NCBI GenBank assembly: GCA_964459385.1
Contig: CAYWLG010000007.1
Coordinates: 124,001 to 188,000 of the forward strand
Source of the DNA: UBA6107 sp964459385
GTDB lineage: Bacteria; Chloroflexota; Anaerolineae; Anaerolineales; Anaerolineaceae
DNA: 64,000 bases
Reading direction: 5' to 3'
Shown here: positions 23,621 to 32,077 of the stretch, piece by piece
Position numbering within the stretch: position 1 is the stretch's first letter
How the letters are laid out: every line of letters begins with the position of its first letter
The notes under the pieces: generated by a model
The model's input: only the letters and a program-made list of their open reading frames with translations
The model's database searches: none
Told to the model about the DNA's origin: nothing
Position numbers and translations under genes: made by a program

Positions 23621-24054
23621 TATTCGAGCAGGATGGTGACCGGGCCGTCGTTTTCGAGGCTGACGAGCATGTGGGCGCCGAAAACGCCCGACTGGGTGGA
23701 AACACCCAGCGCCTGCAGGTCGGCGATGAATTGATCGACCAGCGGTTTGGCCAGCTCGGGTTTGGCGGCACTGACGAAAGCCGGGCGATTGCCCTTGCGC
23801 GTATCGGCGAAGAGGGTGAACTGCGAAACGACGATGGCCTCTCCTTTGACATCCAACAGGGAGAGGTTCATCTTGTCCTGATCGTCTTCAAAGATGCGCA
23901 GTTGGGCGATCTTTTTGGCCAGGGCGGCCGCTTTGGCGGCATCATCTTCGGGGCCGATGCCCAGCAGGATGACGAGGCCTTTTTGAATCGCGGCCACGGT
24001 TTCGCCTTCCACCACGACCTTGCCGTAATTGACCCGTTGAATGACAGCGCGCAT
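23617..24054 (-). CDS. dtd: D-aminoacyl-tRNA deacylase
   Basis: A 145-residue Dtd, which removes D-amino acids mischarged on tRNA. MRAVIQRV at the N-terminus, the SQFTLFADTRKGNRPAF motif (around residues 77-93) and FGAHMLVSLENDGPVT near the C-terminus are diagnostic; the last provides the cross-subunit Gly-cisPro-like region in the family. The length is typical. It lies downstream of trpS on the same strand, but a terminator separates them. Its last bases overlap the end of the convergent 20903 gene. Confidence 0.95.
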   Translation of the reverse strand: MRAVIQRVNYGKVVVEGETVAAIQKGLVILLGIGPEDDAAKAAALAKKIAQLRIFEDDQDKMNLSLLDVKGEAIVVSQFTLFADTRKGNRPAFVSAAKPELAKPLVDQFIADLQALGVSTQSGVFGAHMLVSLENDGPVTILLEY

Positions 24055-24069
24055 ACTGGTTCCTTTTTA

Positions 24070-24097
24070 GAAAAGCACCCGGCATTCACCGGGTGCT
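24070..24097 (-). terminator. Terminator after trpS
   Basis: A perfect 9-bp stem AGCACCCGG/CCGGGTGCT (24074-24082 with 24089-24097) with a 6-nt loop, followed on the minus strand by TTTTCT. Confidence 0.85.
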
Positions 24098-24108
24098 GGT
24101 TATCGTGA

Positions 24109-25104
24109 TCAGGCAGGCAGATCAATGGCTTTGCGTACTTCGGCCATGGTCTCTTCGGCGATGACGCGGGCACGTTTGGCGCCATCTTCGAGAATGTCCC
24201 AGACAGCATCGGGTTTCTGCGCCAGCTCGTTGCGTTTTTCGCGCAGGGGAGCAAAGTACTGGTTCATGTTCTCGGCCAGCTTCTTCTTGCAGTCCACACA
24301 GCCGATGCCGGCGCGGCGGCATTCCACGTTGATGCTGGCCACATCCTCAGCCGGGGTGAAGATCTTGTGCAGCGAGTAGACGTTGCAGATATCCGGGTTG
24401 CCGGGGTCGCTGCGGCGCTGACGGTTGGGGTCGGTAACCATGCTCATGACGCGCTGGCGGGTCTCTTCGGGGGTGGCAGAGATCTCGATCTCGTTGTTGA
24501 GGCTCTTGCCCATCTTCTTCTCGCCGTCAATGCCGAGAATCTTGGGAAACTCGGTGACCTTCATCTGCGGCTCGACCAGCACATTGGTGTTGAAGCGGTA
24601 GTTGAACGAGCGTACGGTCTCGCGGGTGAACTCGATGTGCGGAGCCTGGTCAATGCCAACGGGGACGAGATCGGCTTTGTAGAGCGCGATATCGGCCGAC
24701 ATGAGCACGGGGTAGCCCACCAGACCGTAATTGACGTTGTTGGGGTGGTCGCGCACCTTCTCTTTGAAGGTGGGCAGATCGGTCAGTTTGCCCAGCGGGG
24801 TGACCATTGACAGGATGGTGTGCAGTTCGGTCACCTGCCTTACCTGCGACTGCACGAAGATGATGGATTTCTCGGGGTCCATGCCGGCAGCCAGCCAGTC
24901 GAGGGCCATCTCCAACGTGTTTTGGCGCAGGTCTTTGGTGGTTTCCAAAGTGGTCAGAGCGTGCAGGTCAACGATGCAGTAAACGCAGTCGTATTCATCC
25001 TGCAGCTTGATGTAATTTTTAATTGCGCCAAGATAGTTGCCGATGTGCTGGCGTCCGGTGGGTCGGGCGCCTGAGAAGACTCTCCCTTTTTTAGCTGCCA
25101 TCAT
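24109..25104 (-). CDS. trpS: Tryptophanyl-tRNA synthetase
   Basis: A 331-residue class I tryptophanyl-tRNA synthetase. The HIGH-like motif is RQHIGNYLGA near residue 18, and the KMSKS-like motif is KKMGKSLNN near residue 200. VFSGARPTG at the N-terminus and HIEFTRETVRSFN are also typical of TrpS. ATG 25104 is used because GAGG lies 5 nt upstream; a second ATG follows immediately. It is separated from dtd by a terminator. No trp leader or T-box is apparent upstream. Confidence 0.96.
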   Translation of the reverse strand: MMAAKKGRVFSGARPTGRQHIGNYLGAIKNYIKLQDEYDCVYCIVDLHALTTLETTKDLRQNTLEMALDWLAAGMDPEKSIIFVQSQVRQVTELHTILSMVTPLGKLTDLPTFKEKVRDHPNNVNYGLVGYPVLMSADIALYKADLVPVGIDQAPHIEFTRETVRSFNYRFNTNVLVEPQMKVTEFPKILGIDGEKKMGKSLNNEIEISATPEETRQRVMSMVTDPNRQRRSDPGNPDICNVYSLHKIFTPAEDVASINVECRRAGIGCVDCKKKLAENMNQYFAPLREKRNELAQKPDAVWDILEDGAKRARVIAEETMAEVRKAIDLPA

Positions 25105-25189
25105 TTCTGCCTCGATTCAGATTCAGGTTGTAATGCTTGCTGGATATTATAACTTACATTGGCAGGGCTTATGCCGGGCCTTTCTTTGG

Positions 25190-25195
25190 TAAAAT
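25190..25195 (+). promoter_or_regulatory. -10 box 7 nt before the sugar-transferase start codon
   Basis: TAAAAT at 25190-25195 is followed by 7 nt and ATG 25203. No usable Shine-Dalgarno (only AGG two nt before the ATG). Confidence 0.4.
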
Positions 25196-25202
25196 CACAG
25201 GT

Positions 25203-25829
25203 ATGGCTTCTCGTACGTCTCAAAAACGTGTTCCCCTCAGCAAACGCCTGTTCGATATCGTCACAGCGGCGCTGGCTTTGATCGTGCTCTCCCCGCTGCT
25301 GGCGGTGTTGGCGCTGCTGGTGCGGCTCAAACTGGGCAGCCCGGTGATCTTTGGGCAGCGCCGGCCGGGGTATCGGGGCGAGCTGTTCACCATTTATAAG
25401 TTTCGCACCATGCTGCAGACCCGCAATGCCGTGGGCGAGCTTCTGCCCGACGCCGAACGGCTGACCGCTTTTGGCAAGCTGCTGCGCTCGACCAGTCTGG
25501 ATGAACTGCCGGAATTGTGGAACGTGCTCAAAGGGGAGATGAGCTGGGTGGGGCCGCGCCCGCTGCTGATCGCCTACCTGGAGCGTTACAGCCCTGAACA
25601 GATGCGCCGCCATGACGTGCTGCCGGGGGTGACGGGGTGGGCCCAGGTGAACGGGCGCAATGCCATCTCGTGGGCCGAGAAGTTCCGCCTGGACGTGTGG
25701 TACGTGGATCACTGGTCGTTCTGGCTGGATCTCAAGATATTGTTTATGACGCTGGGAAAGGTGCTCAAGCGGGAAGCGATCAACGCTCCCGGCGAGGCCA
25801 CCTCCGGCGAGTTCATGGGGAATGACTAG
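25203..25829 (+). CDS. Undecaprenyl-phosphate sugar-phosphate transferase (WcaJ/PglC type)
   Basis: A 208-residue bacterial sugar transferase that starts surface-glycan assembly by moving a sugar-phosphate from a nucleotide sugar onto undecaprenyl phosphate. It has the KRLFDIVTAALALIVLSPLL membrane helix, IFGQRRPGY, FTIYKFRTM, RSTSLDELPELWNVLKGEMS with the catalytic Asp-Glu, VGPRP, and a PGVTGWAQVNGR segment. It is the short form without the N-terminal domain of WcaJ. The glycan gene cluster that could use it lies about 14 kb away (39.9-46.2 kb). Confidence 0.93.
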   Translation: MASRTSQKRVPLSKRLFDIVTAALALIVLSPLLAVLALLVRLKLGSPVIFGQRRPGYRGELFTIYKFRTMLQTRNAVGELLPDAERLTAFGKLLRSTSLDELPELWNVLKGEMSWVGPRPLLIAYLERYSPEQMRRHDVLPGVTGWAQVNGRNAISWAEKFRLDVWYVDHWSFWLDLKILFMTLGKVLKREAINAPGEATSGEFMGND

Positions 25830-25865
25830 GCGGTTCTATACATTTCAATTGGACGTTAAATAAAC

Positions 25866-25889
25866 AGTGGCGGTTCATGAACCGCCACT
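25866..25889. terminator. Terminator hairpin between convergent genes
   Basis: A perfect 10-bp stem AGTGGCGGTT/AACCGCCACT with a 4-nt loop (25866-25889), with a weak T-rich tail (TCCTTTTAATTT) on the + strand. It ends the sugar transferase and could end the convergent lipoprotein gene. Confidence 0.75.
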
Positions 25890-25911
25890 ATCCTTTTAAT
25901 TTCGGGATGAC

Positions 25912-26934
25912 CTACTGCACGGTGGTGGGGATCAACTGATCGGTGGATAGTTCGGCGGCCACCTGGTTGAAAAGATCCTGCTTGGCAGGCGAAACGATCT
26001 CTTCGTCGAGCGGGGTGACGGTGATCTGGGCGCTCAGGCTGAGACCGCTTTGCCCGTTCAGCAGTTCGGGCAGGAGGGTTTTCAGGCTGGCGGCGGCATC
26101 GGAGCCGAGGCGGGCCACCCATTTGCCATCCACGTCGTTGGGAGCCGTGTCGGTGGTAATGAGGGCCACGTATTCCCAGTTGAAGGCCTGATAGTTGAGG
26201 GAGGAGACCACGTCGGCATTGACGAAGGCGGGGTCAACAAAGGCGGCGCTTAACCAGTTAACGGTGAGGCTGCCAATGGTGGACTGCACGGTCAATGCGT
26301 CGCTGGAGGCGGGCAGAGAGCCGATCAAAGGCAGGGGCACGATTGGTGCGTAATAGGGGTTGCACTTGCCGCAGACAAAGCGGGCGCCGTTGGTAAAAGC
26401 GTCGGCATAGGCATCAGCGATGGGGCTGTCAGAAGGGATGAGGGCCGCGGCGCGCCAGTCTTCGGCAATGAGCATGGTCAGATAACCGGCCATGAAGGCC
26501 TCGTCCACCTGACTGGTTTGCACAACGCTGATGTTGCCCCCCGCGGCGGGGGTGTTGGCGCCCAGCACCACAAACTGGGTGTCGGGGGCGGCATTGGCCA
26601 GCGTGTTGAGGTCAGCCGGGACAGTTTCAAAGATCACGATCTTCGTGCCGTCGGTGAGCTGGCCAGCATCCAGCGTGGTCAGGGTGCGGTACTGCAGCGA
26701 GTTGGCGGCTGCAAAGTCGCTGATGGCGGTGGTCAGGGCAGGAGTGGCATCGGGGTTGGCGCTGACCCACACGATCTCAGCCGGGGCCGGGGTGGGGGTG
26801 GGCGGCAAAGCGGTGGCTTCTGGGGTAGGGGTGGCCTCGGGGGTGCGCGCAGCACCATTACAGGCGGCGATCAGCAGCAGCATAAAAACAGCGATGATCG
26901 AAAGAATTCGGTGAGTTGGGCGTTTTGCAAACAT
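25912..26934 (-). CDS. Lipoprotein resembling a BMP/PnrA-type periplasmic binding protein
   Basis: A 340-residue predicted lipoprotein. The signal peptide ends in the lipobox LLIAAC at about residue 25. A Thr/Pro-rich linker (about 30-52) is followed by a two-lobe-like alpha/beta part (VIFETVPADLN, QFVVLGANTP, FMAGYLTMLI, WRAAALIPSD). The last three segments resemble basic membrane protein (PnrA/BMP) substrate-binding proteins. No ABC permease or ATPase is nearby, so it may be a sensor or solitary receptor. Its -10 (TAAAAT) lies 6 nt before ATG 26934. Confidence 0.65.
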   Translation of the reverse strand: MFAKRPTHRILSIIAVFMLLLIAACNGAARTPEATPTPEATALPPTPTPAPAEIVWVSANPDATPALTTAISDFAAANSLQYRTLTTLDAGQLTDGTKIVIFETVPADLNTLANAAPDTQFVVLGANTPAAGGNISVVQTSQVDEAFMAGYLTMLIAEDWRAAALIPSDSPIADAYADAFTNGARFVCGKCNPYYAPIVPLPLIGSLPASSDALTVQSTIGSLTVNWLSAAFVDPAFVNADVVSSLNYQAFNWEYVALITTDTAPNDVDGKWVARLGSDAAASLKTLLPELLNGQSGLSLSAQITVTPLDEEIVSPAKQDLFNQVAAELSTDQLIPTTVQ

Positions 26935-26940
26935 AAGTCT

Positions 26941-26946
26941 ATTTTA
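26941..26946 (-). promoter_or_regulatory. -10 box 6 nt before the BMP-like lipoprotein start codon
   Basis: Minus strand TAAAAT (26941-26946), 6 nt before ATG 26934; no Shine-Dalgarno follows. It lies back-to-back with the divergent -10 at 26977-26982. Confidence 0.45.
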
Positions 26947-26976
26947 CCTGTGATTTTTTCAATTCGTTGAGTGTAT

Positions 26977-26982
26977 TATAAT
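26977..26982 (+). promoter_or_regulatory. -10 box 6 nt before the HAD-gene start codon
   Basis: TATAAT (26977-26982) followed by TAGCAA and ATG 26989. No Shine-Dalgarno. The -35 is weak. Confidence 0.5.
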
Positions 26983-26988
26983 TAGCAA

Positions 26989-27459
26989 ATGCTAGAATTG
27001 ATCATTCCGGGACGGGAACCTTTGCAGTTGACCACCCTGGTCAGCGATGTCAATGGCACGCTGGCCATAGATGGCCGTTTGATCGAAGGGGTGGCGCCTT
27101 TGATGCAGGCGCTCCGCCAATCGCTGCAGGTGATCTTGCTCAGTGCCGATACGATGGGCACCGCCCAGACGATCGCGCAGGAACTGGGCGTAAGCCTGCA
27201 CTGTCTGACGCCCGGCGACGAAACCCACCAAAAGACGGATTTCGTTAAAGCACAGGGTAGTCAGGCCTGCATCAGCCTGGGGCAGGGCGCCAATGACGAA
27301 GGCATGCTGCGCGAAGCCGCGCTGGGCATCGCGGTGCTTTCAAAAGAGGGCAGCGCCGTTCACACCGTCATGGCAGCCGACATTGTAGTGCCGGACATCC
27401 TCACGGCATTGGAACTCCTCCAACATCCCAAGAGAATTGTGGCGACCTTGAGACAATGA
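26989..27459 (+). CDS. HAD-superfamily protein, soluble P-type-ATPase-like
   Basis: A 156-residue HAD protein. Motif I is SDVNGTLA near residue 19, motif II is LLSAD near residue 50, a Lys is in HQKTDF, and motif IV is GQGANDEGM near residue 98. The fold matches the P-domain of P-type ATPases without membrane parts (COG4087-like). Motif I is Asp-x-Asn, where phosphatases usually have Asp-x-Asp as acid-base and ATPases have Asp-Lys-Thr-Gly. It overlaps the DUF389-like gene by 4 nt. Substrate unknown. Confidence 0.75.
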   Translation: MLELIIPGREPLQLTTLVSDVNGTLAIDGRLIEGVAPLMQALRQSLQVILLSADTMGTAQTIAQELGVSLHCLTPGDETHQKTDFVKAQGSQACISLGQGANDEGMLREAALGIAVLSKEGSAVHTVMAADIVVPDILTALELLQHPKRIVATLRQ

Positions 27460-28694
27460 GCGATCAATCAGAAGAAACTCCTTCATTCGAGTATCCCAGC
27501 CAGATCGACACGGCGCGCCGCCGTCGCCGCAAGCACGGCTTTTTGCCGCCCGGTAAAGGGGATCGTGCCGCGCTGATGGCCGAGGTGGCCGAACGTCTGG
27601 TCGCCAATGCCGATTATTATCTGTTCTCGCTTTTATGCGGTCTGGTGCTGGCGGCGGCCATCTTGCTGGACAGCCCGGCCATTTATGTGCTGGCCGCCTT
27701 ACTGGCGCCCTTCATGGCGCCGGTAGTGGGGTTGGGCTTCGCCACCGTTGTGGGGTCGCCCCGCTTCTTCTTGCAGTCACTGGGCAGCCTGCTCATCGGC
27801 AGCGCACTCGTCTTCGTGACAGGGCTGGCGGGCGGCTGGGTCTCGCATTTGATCCCGAACCTGAACTTGACCCAGGCGCACTACCACGTAAACTTCTCCA
27901 TCCCTGATTTTATTTTGCTCAGCATCGGCATTCTGCTGGCCATTTACATCACCGTGAAGGCCCCCAAGAACCGTTCGCTGGTTGCCAGCGTGGCATTGGC
28001 TTACGAGATCTACATTCCCATCAGCTTGGCCGGTTTTGCCCTGACAAGTGGCGTAGAAGGATTGATGCCCGCCGGACTGACCTTGGTGGGCATTTACCTG
28101 GCCTGGGTGATCTTTTTGGGCACCCTCTTTTTGGCCATTTTACGCATTCGTCCCTTTACCTTTTTTGGTTATTTGCTGACCGCCATTGTCATGGCCGGAG
28201 CGCTGTACTTTATTTTGACCAACAGCGCGCTGGGCACGGCTCTGCAAATGCAGATGAACGGCACTGCCACCCACACACCGCTGGTGCAAACCAGCACCAA
28301 CACACAGGTGGCACAGGGAGCCTTGCCTAACGCGACAGCCACGTTAACACCCGCGCCAGGACTGACCGCAGCCCCCAGTGCAACGGACACGCCCAGCGTG
28401 ACCCTGCCGCCCACCGAGACGCCCACTGCTACCATCACCCCCAAGCCCACCCCCGTCTATGCGGTGGTGTACAGTGAGACGGCTGAGAGCGTGATCCTGC
28501 GCAAAGAGCCGGCCGGAGACTATCTTTCCAACCTGCTGGTCAATTCACTGGTCGAGGTGTTGGGCACGCAAGAAGTGAACAACATCATTTGGGTGCATGT
28601 ACGCGTGGCCAAGACCGGCCAGGTGACAGATGGGCTGGAGGGCTGGATGGTGCAGAGCCTGCTGCAGACCGCCACCCCAATTCCAAATTGGTAA
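27456..28694 (+). CDS. DUF389-like membrane protein with C-terminal SH3-like domain
   Basis: A 412-residue protein. A charged N-terminus (RRRRRK) precedes about six membrane helices (about 55-265). The helix pair AALLAPFMAPVVGLGFATVVG resembles DUF389/TIGR00341 proteins. A Thr/Pro-rich outer linker follows (about 270-335: PPTETPTATITPKPTP), then a bacterial SH3-like domain (VILRKEPAGDYLSNL, VRVAKTGQV, GWM). SH3-like domains often bind cell-wall peptides, so it may tie the membrane to the wall. A longer relative lies at 60078-61490. Function unknown. Confidence 0.7.
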   Translation: MSDQSEETPSFEYPSQIDTARRRRRKHGFLPPGKGDRAALMAEVAERLVANADYYLFSLLCGLVLAAAILLDSPAIYVLAALLAPFMAPVVGLGFATVVGSPRFFLQSLGSLLIGSALVFVTGLAGGWVSHLIPNLNLTQAHYHVNFSIPDFILLSIGILLAIYITVKAPKNRSLVASVALAYEIYIPISLAGFALTSGVEGLMPAGLTLVGIYLAWVIFLGTLFLAILRIRPFTFFGYLLTAIVMAGALYFILTNSALGTALQMQMNGTATHTPLVQTSTNTQVAQGALPNATATLTPAPGLTAAPSATDTPSVTLPPTETPTATITPKPTPVYAVVYSETAESVILRKEPAGDYLSNLLVNSLVEVLGTQEVNNIIWVHVRVAKTGQVTDGLEGWMVQSLLQTATPIPNW

Positions 28695-28763
28695 CAAGCG
28701 TGGTATAACTCTACGGCTTAACTTGCCGTCTGGCAGTTTACTTTAGTAAGTGGAGATCAATGA

Positions 28764-30224
28764 ATGACAATTCATTTTGGCACCGATGGATGGCGCGCAG
28801 TCATCTCAGACTCTTTCACCTTCGAAAATCTGCGACTGGTCGCGCAAGCCATTGCCGATGCTGTTGAATCAAAATCGTGGACGAACGGGTCAGTTTTTGA
28901 GGTAGCCCCCGATCCGCACACGATGGTGGTGGGGTACGACACCCGCTTTTTATCCGACCGCTACGCGGCTGAGGTGGCCCGTGTACTGGCTGCCAACGGC
29001 TACACCGTTTATCTTTCGCAGGCAGATGCCCCCACCCCGGTAATCTCTTATGCGGTCAAAAATCTGCACGCCATTGGCGGCGTGATGATCACCGCCTCGC
29101 ACAACGCCCCGCGCTATAACGGCGTCAAGCTGAAGTCTGCGCTGGGCAACTCGGCGCTGCCCGAACAGTGCCGCCGGGTGGAAGTGTATTTGAACGATAA
29201 TGAACAGCAGGCACGCGGCCCCAACTTGATGGAGTTCGAGCTGGCGCGCGAAAAAGGCTTGATCAAGAAATTCAACCCCATCCCGGCTTATTACGACCAT
29301 CTGCGCACGCTGATCGATTTCGACCAGATCGCCGAGAACCCGCAGTGCTTCGTGGTCGATTCGATGTACGGCTCCGGGCGCGGCGTCATCCGCGGCATTT
29401 TGCAGGGATCCGGCTGCGAGATCCAGGAGATCCGCGGTGAGATGAACCCGGGCTTCGGCGGTGTGCACCCCGAACCGATCGCGCGCTTTTTGACCCCGCT
29501 GGCTGGGGCAATCGGCTCTGGCAAAGGGAATTTCGGCCTGGCCACCGATGGTGACGCCGACCGCATCGGCGCAATGGATGAACGCGGCAATTTCGTCGAT
29601 CCGCACAAGATCATGGCACTGGCGCTGAAGCATCTGGTCGAGAAACGCGGCATGACGGGCTCTGTGGTGCGCACGGTTTCGACCACGCGCATGATCGACC
29701 GCCTAGCCAAACAATATGGGCTGACCGTGCACGAAACCCCGGTGGGGTTCAATCACATCGCCGACTACATGATGAAAGAAGACGTCCTGATCGGCGGCGA
29801 AGAGTCGGGCGGCATTTCCTTCAAGGGGCATATTCCCGAAGGCGACGGGCCGATCATGGGGCTGCTGCTGGTCGAGATGATCGCGGCCTCGGGCACCACC
29901 CTGTATGAGATGGTGGAATCGCTGCAAAAAGAGGTGGGACCGGTGGTTTACGAACGCACCGACCTGCGCCTCATTGCCCCCGTAGCCAAAGACAAAATGA
30001 CGCAAAAACTGATCAATGAAGCGCCACAAAGCATCGGCGGCGAACACATTGTTGAGATCTCTACGTTGGACGGCATCAAATACATCATGGCCGATGATTC
30101 CTGGCTGTTGATTCGCCCTTCGGGTACCGAACCCGTGCTGCGGGTCTACGCCGAGAGCCGCTCTCAAGAGATGATGAAAGCCCTGCTGAAGTTCGGCGAG
30201 AGCATTGCCGCGAGCGTTTCCTGA
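28764..30224 (+). CDS. Phosphoglucomutase/phosphomannomutase family protein
   Basis: A 486-residue alpha-D-phosphohexomutase interconverting sugar 1- and 6-phosphates. FGTDGWRA at the N-terminus, VMITASHNAPRYNGVK with the phosphoserine in TASHNAP, ATDGDADRIG as the metal loop, GGEESGGISFKGHIPEGDG as the sugar loop, and IRPSGTEPVLRVYAE as the phosphate site are all present. GGAG lies 8 nt before ATG 28764. It has its own terminator. Whether it acts on glucose, mannose or glucosamine phosphates cannot be told; it could feed the glycan cluster. Confidence 0.93.
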   Translation: MTIHFGTDGWRAVISDSFTFENLRLVAQAIADAVESKSWTNGSVFEVAPDPHTMVVGYDTRFLSDRYAAEVARVLAANGYTVYLSQADAPTPVISYAVKNLHAIGGVMITASHNAPRYNGVKLKSALGNSALPEQCRRVEVYLNDNEQQARGPNLMEFELAREKGLIKKFNPIPAYYDHLRTLIDFDQIAENPQCFVVDSMYGSGRGVIRGILQGSGCEIQEIRGEMNPGFGGVHPEPIARFLTPLAGAIGSGKGNFGLATDGDADRIGAMDERGNFVDPHKIMALALKHLVEKRGMTGSVVRTVSTTRMIDRLAKQYGLTVHETPVGFNHIADYMMKEDVLIGGEESGGISFKGHIPEGDGPIMGLLLVEMIAASGTTLYEMVESLQKEVGPVVYERTDLRLIAPVAKDKMTQKLINEAPQSIGGEHIVEISTLDGIKYIMADDSWLLIRPSGTEPVLRVYAESRSQEMMKALLKFGESIAASVS

Positions 30225-30246
30225 ACCACAGACTTGATTAAAAATG

Positions 30247-30277
30247 AAAGGCGTTTTCAATTCAAAAACGCCTTTTT
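30247..30277 (+). terminator. Terminator after the phosphohexomutase gene
   Basis: A stem AAAGGCGTTTT/AAAACGCCTTT (30247-30257 with 30265-30275) followed by T residues. It also ends the convergent operon on the other strand to some degree. Confidence 0.85.
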
Positions 30278-30299
30278 GAATTCTCTTTTTTGTAAAACT

Positions 30300-30941
30300 T
30301 TAATGAGCGGCCGTTCTCAGCTTGCGGCTGAGGAAGATCACCACGACCAATACGGCAGCCAGCCCAAACAGGCCCGGCAGGCCAAAATCATCGGCAAAAC
30401 CCGTGTTCGGCAGGTTGGTCGAAGTAGGTTCCGGGGTGGATAAGCCGGCAGCCGCGATCTGCGTCTGCAGGGCAGAGACCGTTGCCAGTTCATCGGCCGA
30501 GAGCCCGCTTTCAACACCGCCTACCGCGGAAGTGCTGGTGGCAATGACAACCACAGGGGTTTTGGTGGGTTCCGCTGCTGTGGGCAGTGGGGTGGAGGTG
30601 GCCTGAGCGGCGATGAATTGGCTGGTGGCAGCCATAGCCGTGGCCGTGTTGGCGGCGTTGATCTGGGCCACCTGTTCCATCTGGCTGGCCTGCTGCTGAG
30701 AGATCAGCCCGGGGGCGATGAGGAGCAAGAGCACCAGGCCCAGAATGAGAATGGCACCCATGATGCCGATCGCAATCAAGAAATTCCTGCCGGATGGCCT
30801 GTGCTCAGGTTCCGGCTCCGGTTCTGGAATGGGGGGAAGCCCTGAGCCCGAAGAATCGAAATTCGATTCGGGTTCCTCTCCAAACAGGCTCATGCCAGAA
30901 TCGTACTGGTTGTCATCGTCATTAAAATTATTGAGTGCCAT
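30300..30941 (-). CDS. Membrane protein with LPxTG-like C-terminal sorting signal
   Basis: A 213-residue protein. An acidic, Pro/Glu-rich cytoplasmic N-terminus (about 1-50) is followed by a membrane helix (about 52-78), an extracytoplasmic Ala/Thr/Pro-rich part, then LPNTG near residue 178, a second hydrophobic segment (about 186-204) and a basic tail (RKLRTAAH). The last three elements form a sortase-type signal or a membrane stop-anchor. No sortase gene is in the window. Shine-Dalgarno AGGAG lies 8 nt before ATG 30941. It is the last gene of the 30.3-38.2 kb block, after a palindrome. Confidence 0.65.
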   Translation of the reverse strand: MALNNFNDDDNQYDSGMSLFGEEPESNFDSSGSGLPPIPEPEPEPEHRPSGRNFLIAIGIMGAILILGLVLLLLIAPGLISQQQASQMEQVAQINAANTATAMAATSQFIAAQATSTPLPTAAEPTKTPVVVIATSTSAVGGVESGLSADELATVSALQTQIAAAGLSTPEPTSTNLPNTGFADDFGLPGLFGLAAVLVVVIFLSRKLRTAAH

Positions 30942-30970
30942 GGTTTCTTCTCCTTAGCGGGTTTATCCGC

Positions 30971-30988
30971 AGTGTGAAATTTCACACT
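30971..30988. repeat. 18-bp perfect palindrome between two genes of the membrane cluster
   Basis: AGTGTGA-AATT-TCACACT at 30971-30988 directly follows the stop codon of the 30990 gene. It could be an operator, an RNA hairpin controlling mRNA decay, or a weak terminator (no T-run). A second small hairpin with GCGG/CCGC arms lies at 30957-30970. Confidence 0.5.
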
Positions 30989-30989
30989 T

Positions 30990-32051
30990 TTAGCTGGTAA
31001 ATCCGATCACATCGAGATTTGCAACAGGGACGATCTTTCTCTCTTTATTATCCACGATTACGCTGGCAGCGCAAACCCGGATTCCGTTGTTTAAAGTGGT
31101 CATGCCGGGCAGAATTTTTTCTACCACGCCCGTTTTACCGAAAAGAGGGGCGGTGTGAATGCGAACCAGTTGGCCACGGGTGAGGCGGGCAGCGCTGTTG
31201 GCTTCTTCGGCCTCATCGGCAAGAGGGATGAGCACTTCAGGTCTGCCTTCGCTTTCGGCACCCTGAAATTCGGCATTTAAGGTGGCCTCCCGCCCTTTGT
31301 TGGCGCTGAGCAGTTTCCAGGCGGTCTCGTTCATGCCGCCTTTGCCAAATCCATCTATCAGCAAAATGGGGTAGGGCTGCTTTAAGGCTGTTTCACGCAG
31401 CGCTGCGGGCATGCTGCCAAGAATCAGCCCGCCTACGGGCAGGGTAGCGGCCAGATCGAGCGCTTTGGCATCTGTGCAGACACCGCCGAGCAGCAGCGTG
31501 CCACGGATGGACACATCGAGCGAATTGATCTCGATCTCTGCCGTTTGATTCAGGCTCTTTATCATCAGGCTGGCGCTGAAGAGTTTGCCATTGCCCCAGA
31601 CACCCTGTACCAGTGCGCAGTTGGTTTCGATCACCACCCCACGATTGGGAATCACTTTGCTGATGGAACCGGAATAATTGGCTTTTAGTTCTTTGCTCTC
31701 GTTCTGGGTTTCGATGAGGATTTGCCCATTGCTGATCGAAACGATCTTACCGGCGGCCTTGCTGCGGATCATGCGCGAAAAAACTCCGCCGGTCTCTGCC
31801 AGCAGATCATTTAGAGCCACCGTTTCACCTGCGTTGCGCTTGATCAGCGCTTCGGCTGCCTGGGCGTTGGGGAGCCCCAAGGTGCGCACGACATCTACCA
31901 GCGCATGGCGAGAGGGCAGGGTGACTTCGGCCACCACATCGTTGGGGTTCACTTTTTGGCCCACACGTGCCACAACCGTGCCGTTGACCGGCAAAAGCCG
32001 TTCACGGAACAGATGGATGGCAGGGGTGATCTGGGTCATTCGAGTGTACAT
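30990..32051 (-). CDS. Uncharacterised protein with barrel-sandwich (biotinyl/lipoyl-like) and KOW-like parts
   Basis: A 353-residue protein without membrane helices. An N-terminal stretch (RERLLPVNGTVVARVGQKVNPNDVVAEV) resembles the barrel-sandwich hybrid fold of biotinyl/lipoyl and RnfC-type domains, but no Lys attachment motif is visible. A second similar segment (AAGKIVSISNGQILIE) follows. The C-terminus (LTRGQLVRIHTAPLFGKTGVVEKIL) is KOW-like. Met 32051 has GGGAG 7 nt upstream. It lies 26 nt downstream of the MutL-like gene and is probably its partner. Function unknown. Confidence 0.55.
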   Translation of the reverse strand: MYTRMTQITPAIHLFRERLLPVNGTVVARVGQKVNPNDVVAEVTLPSRHALVDVVRTLGLPNAQAAEALIKRNAGETVALNDLLAETGGVFSRMIRSKAAGKIVSISNGQILIETQNESKELKANYSGSISKVIPNRGVVIETNCALVQGVWGNGKLFSASLMIKSLNQTAEIEINSLDVSIRGTLLLGGVCTDAKALDLAATLPVGGLILGSMPAALRETALKQPYPILLIDGFGKGGMNETAWKLLSANKGREATLNAEFQGAESEGRPEVLIPLADEAEEANSAARLTRGQLVRIHTAPLFGKTGVVEKILPGMTTLNNGIRVCAASVIVDNKERKIVPVANLDVIGFTS

Positions 32052-32077
32052 ACTTTCTCCCAAAAACTATGTTGCAA

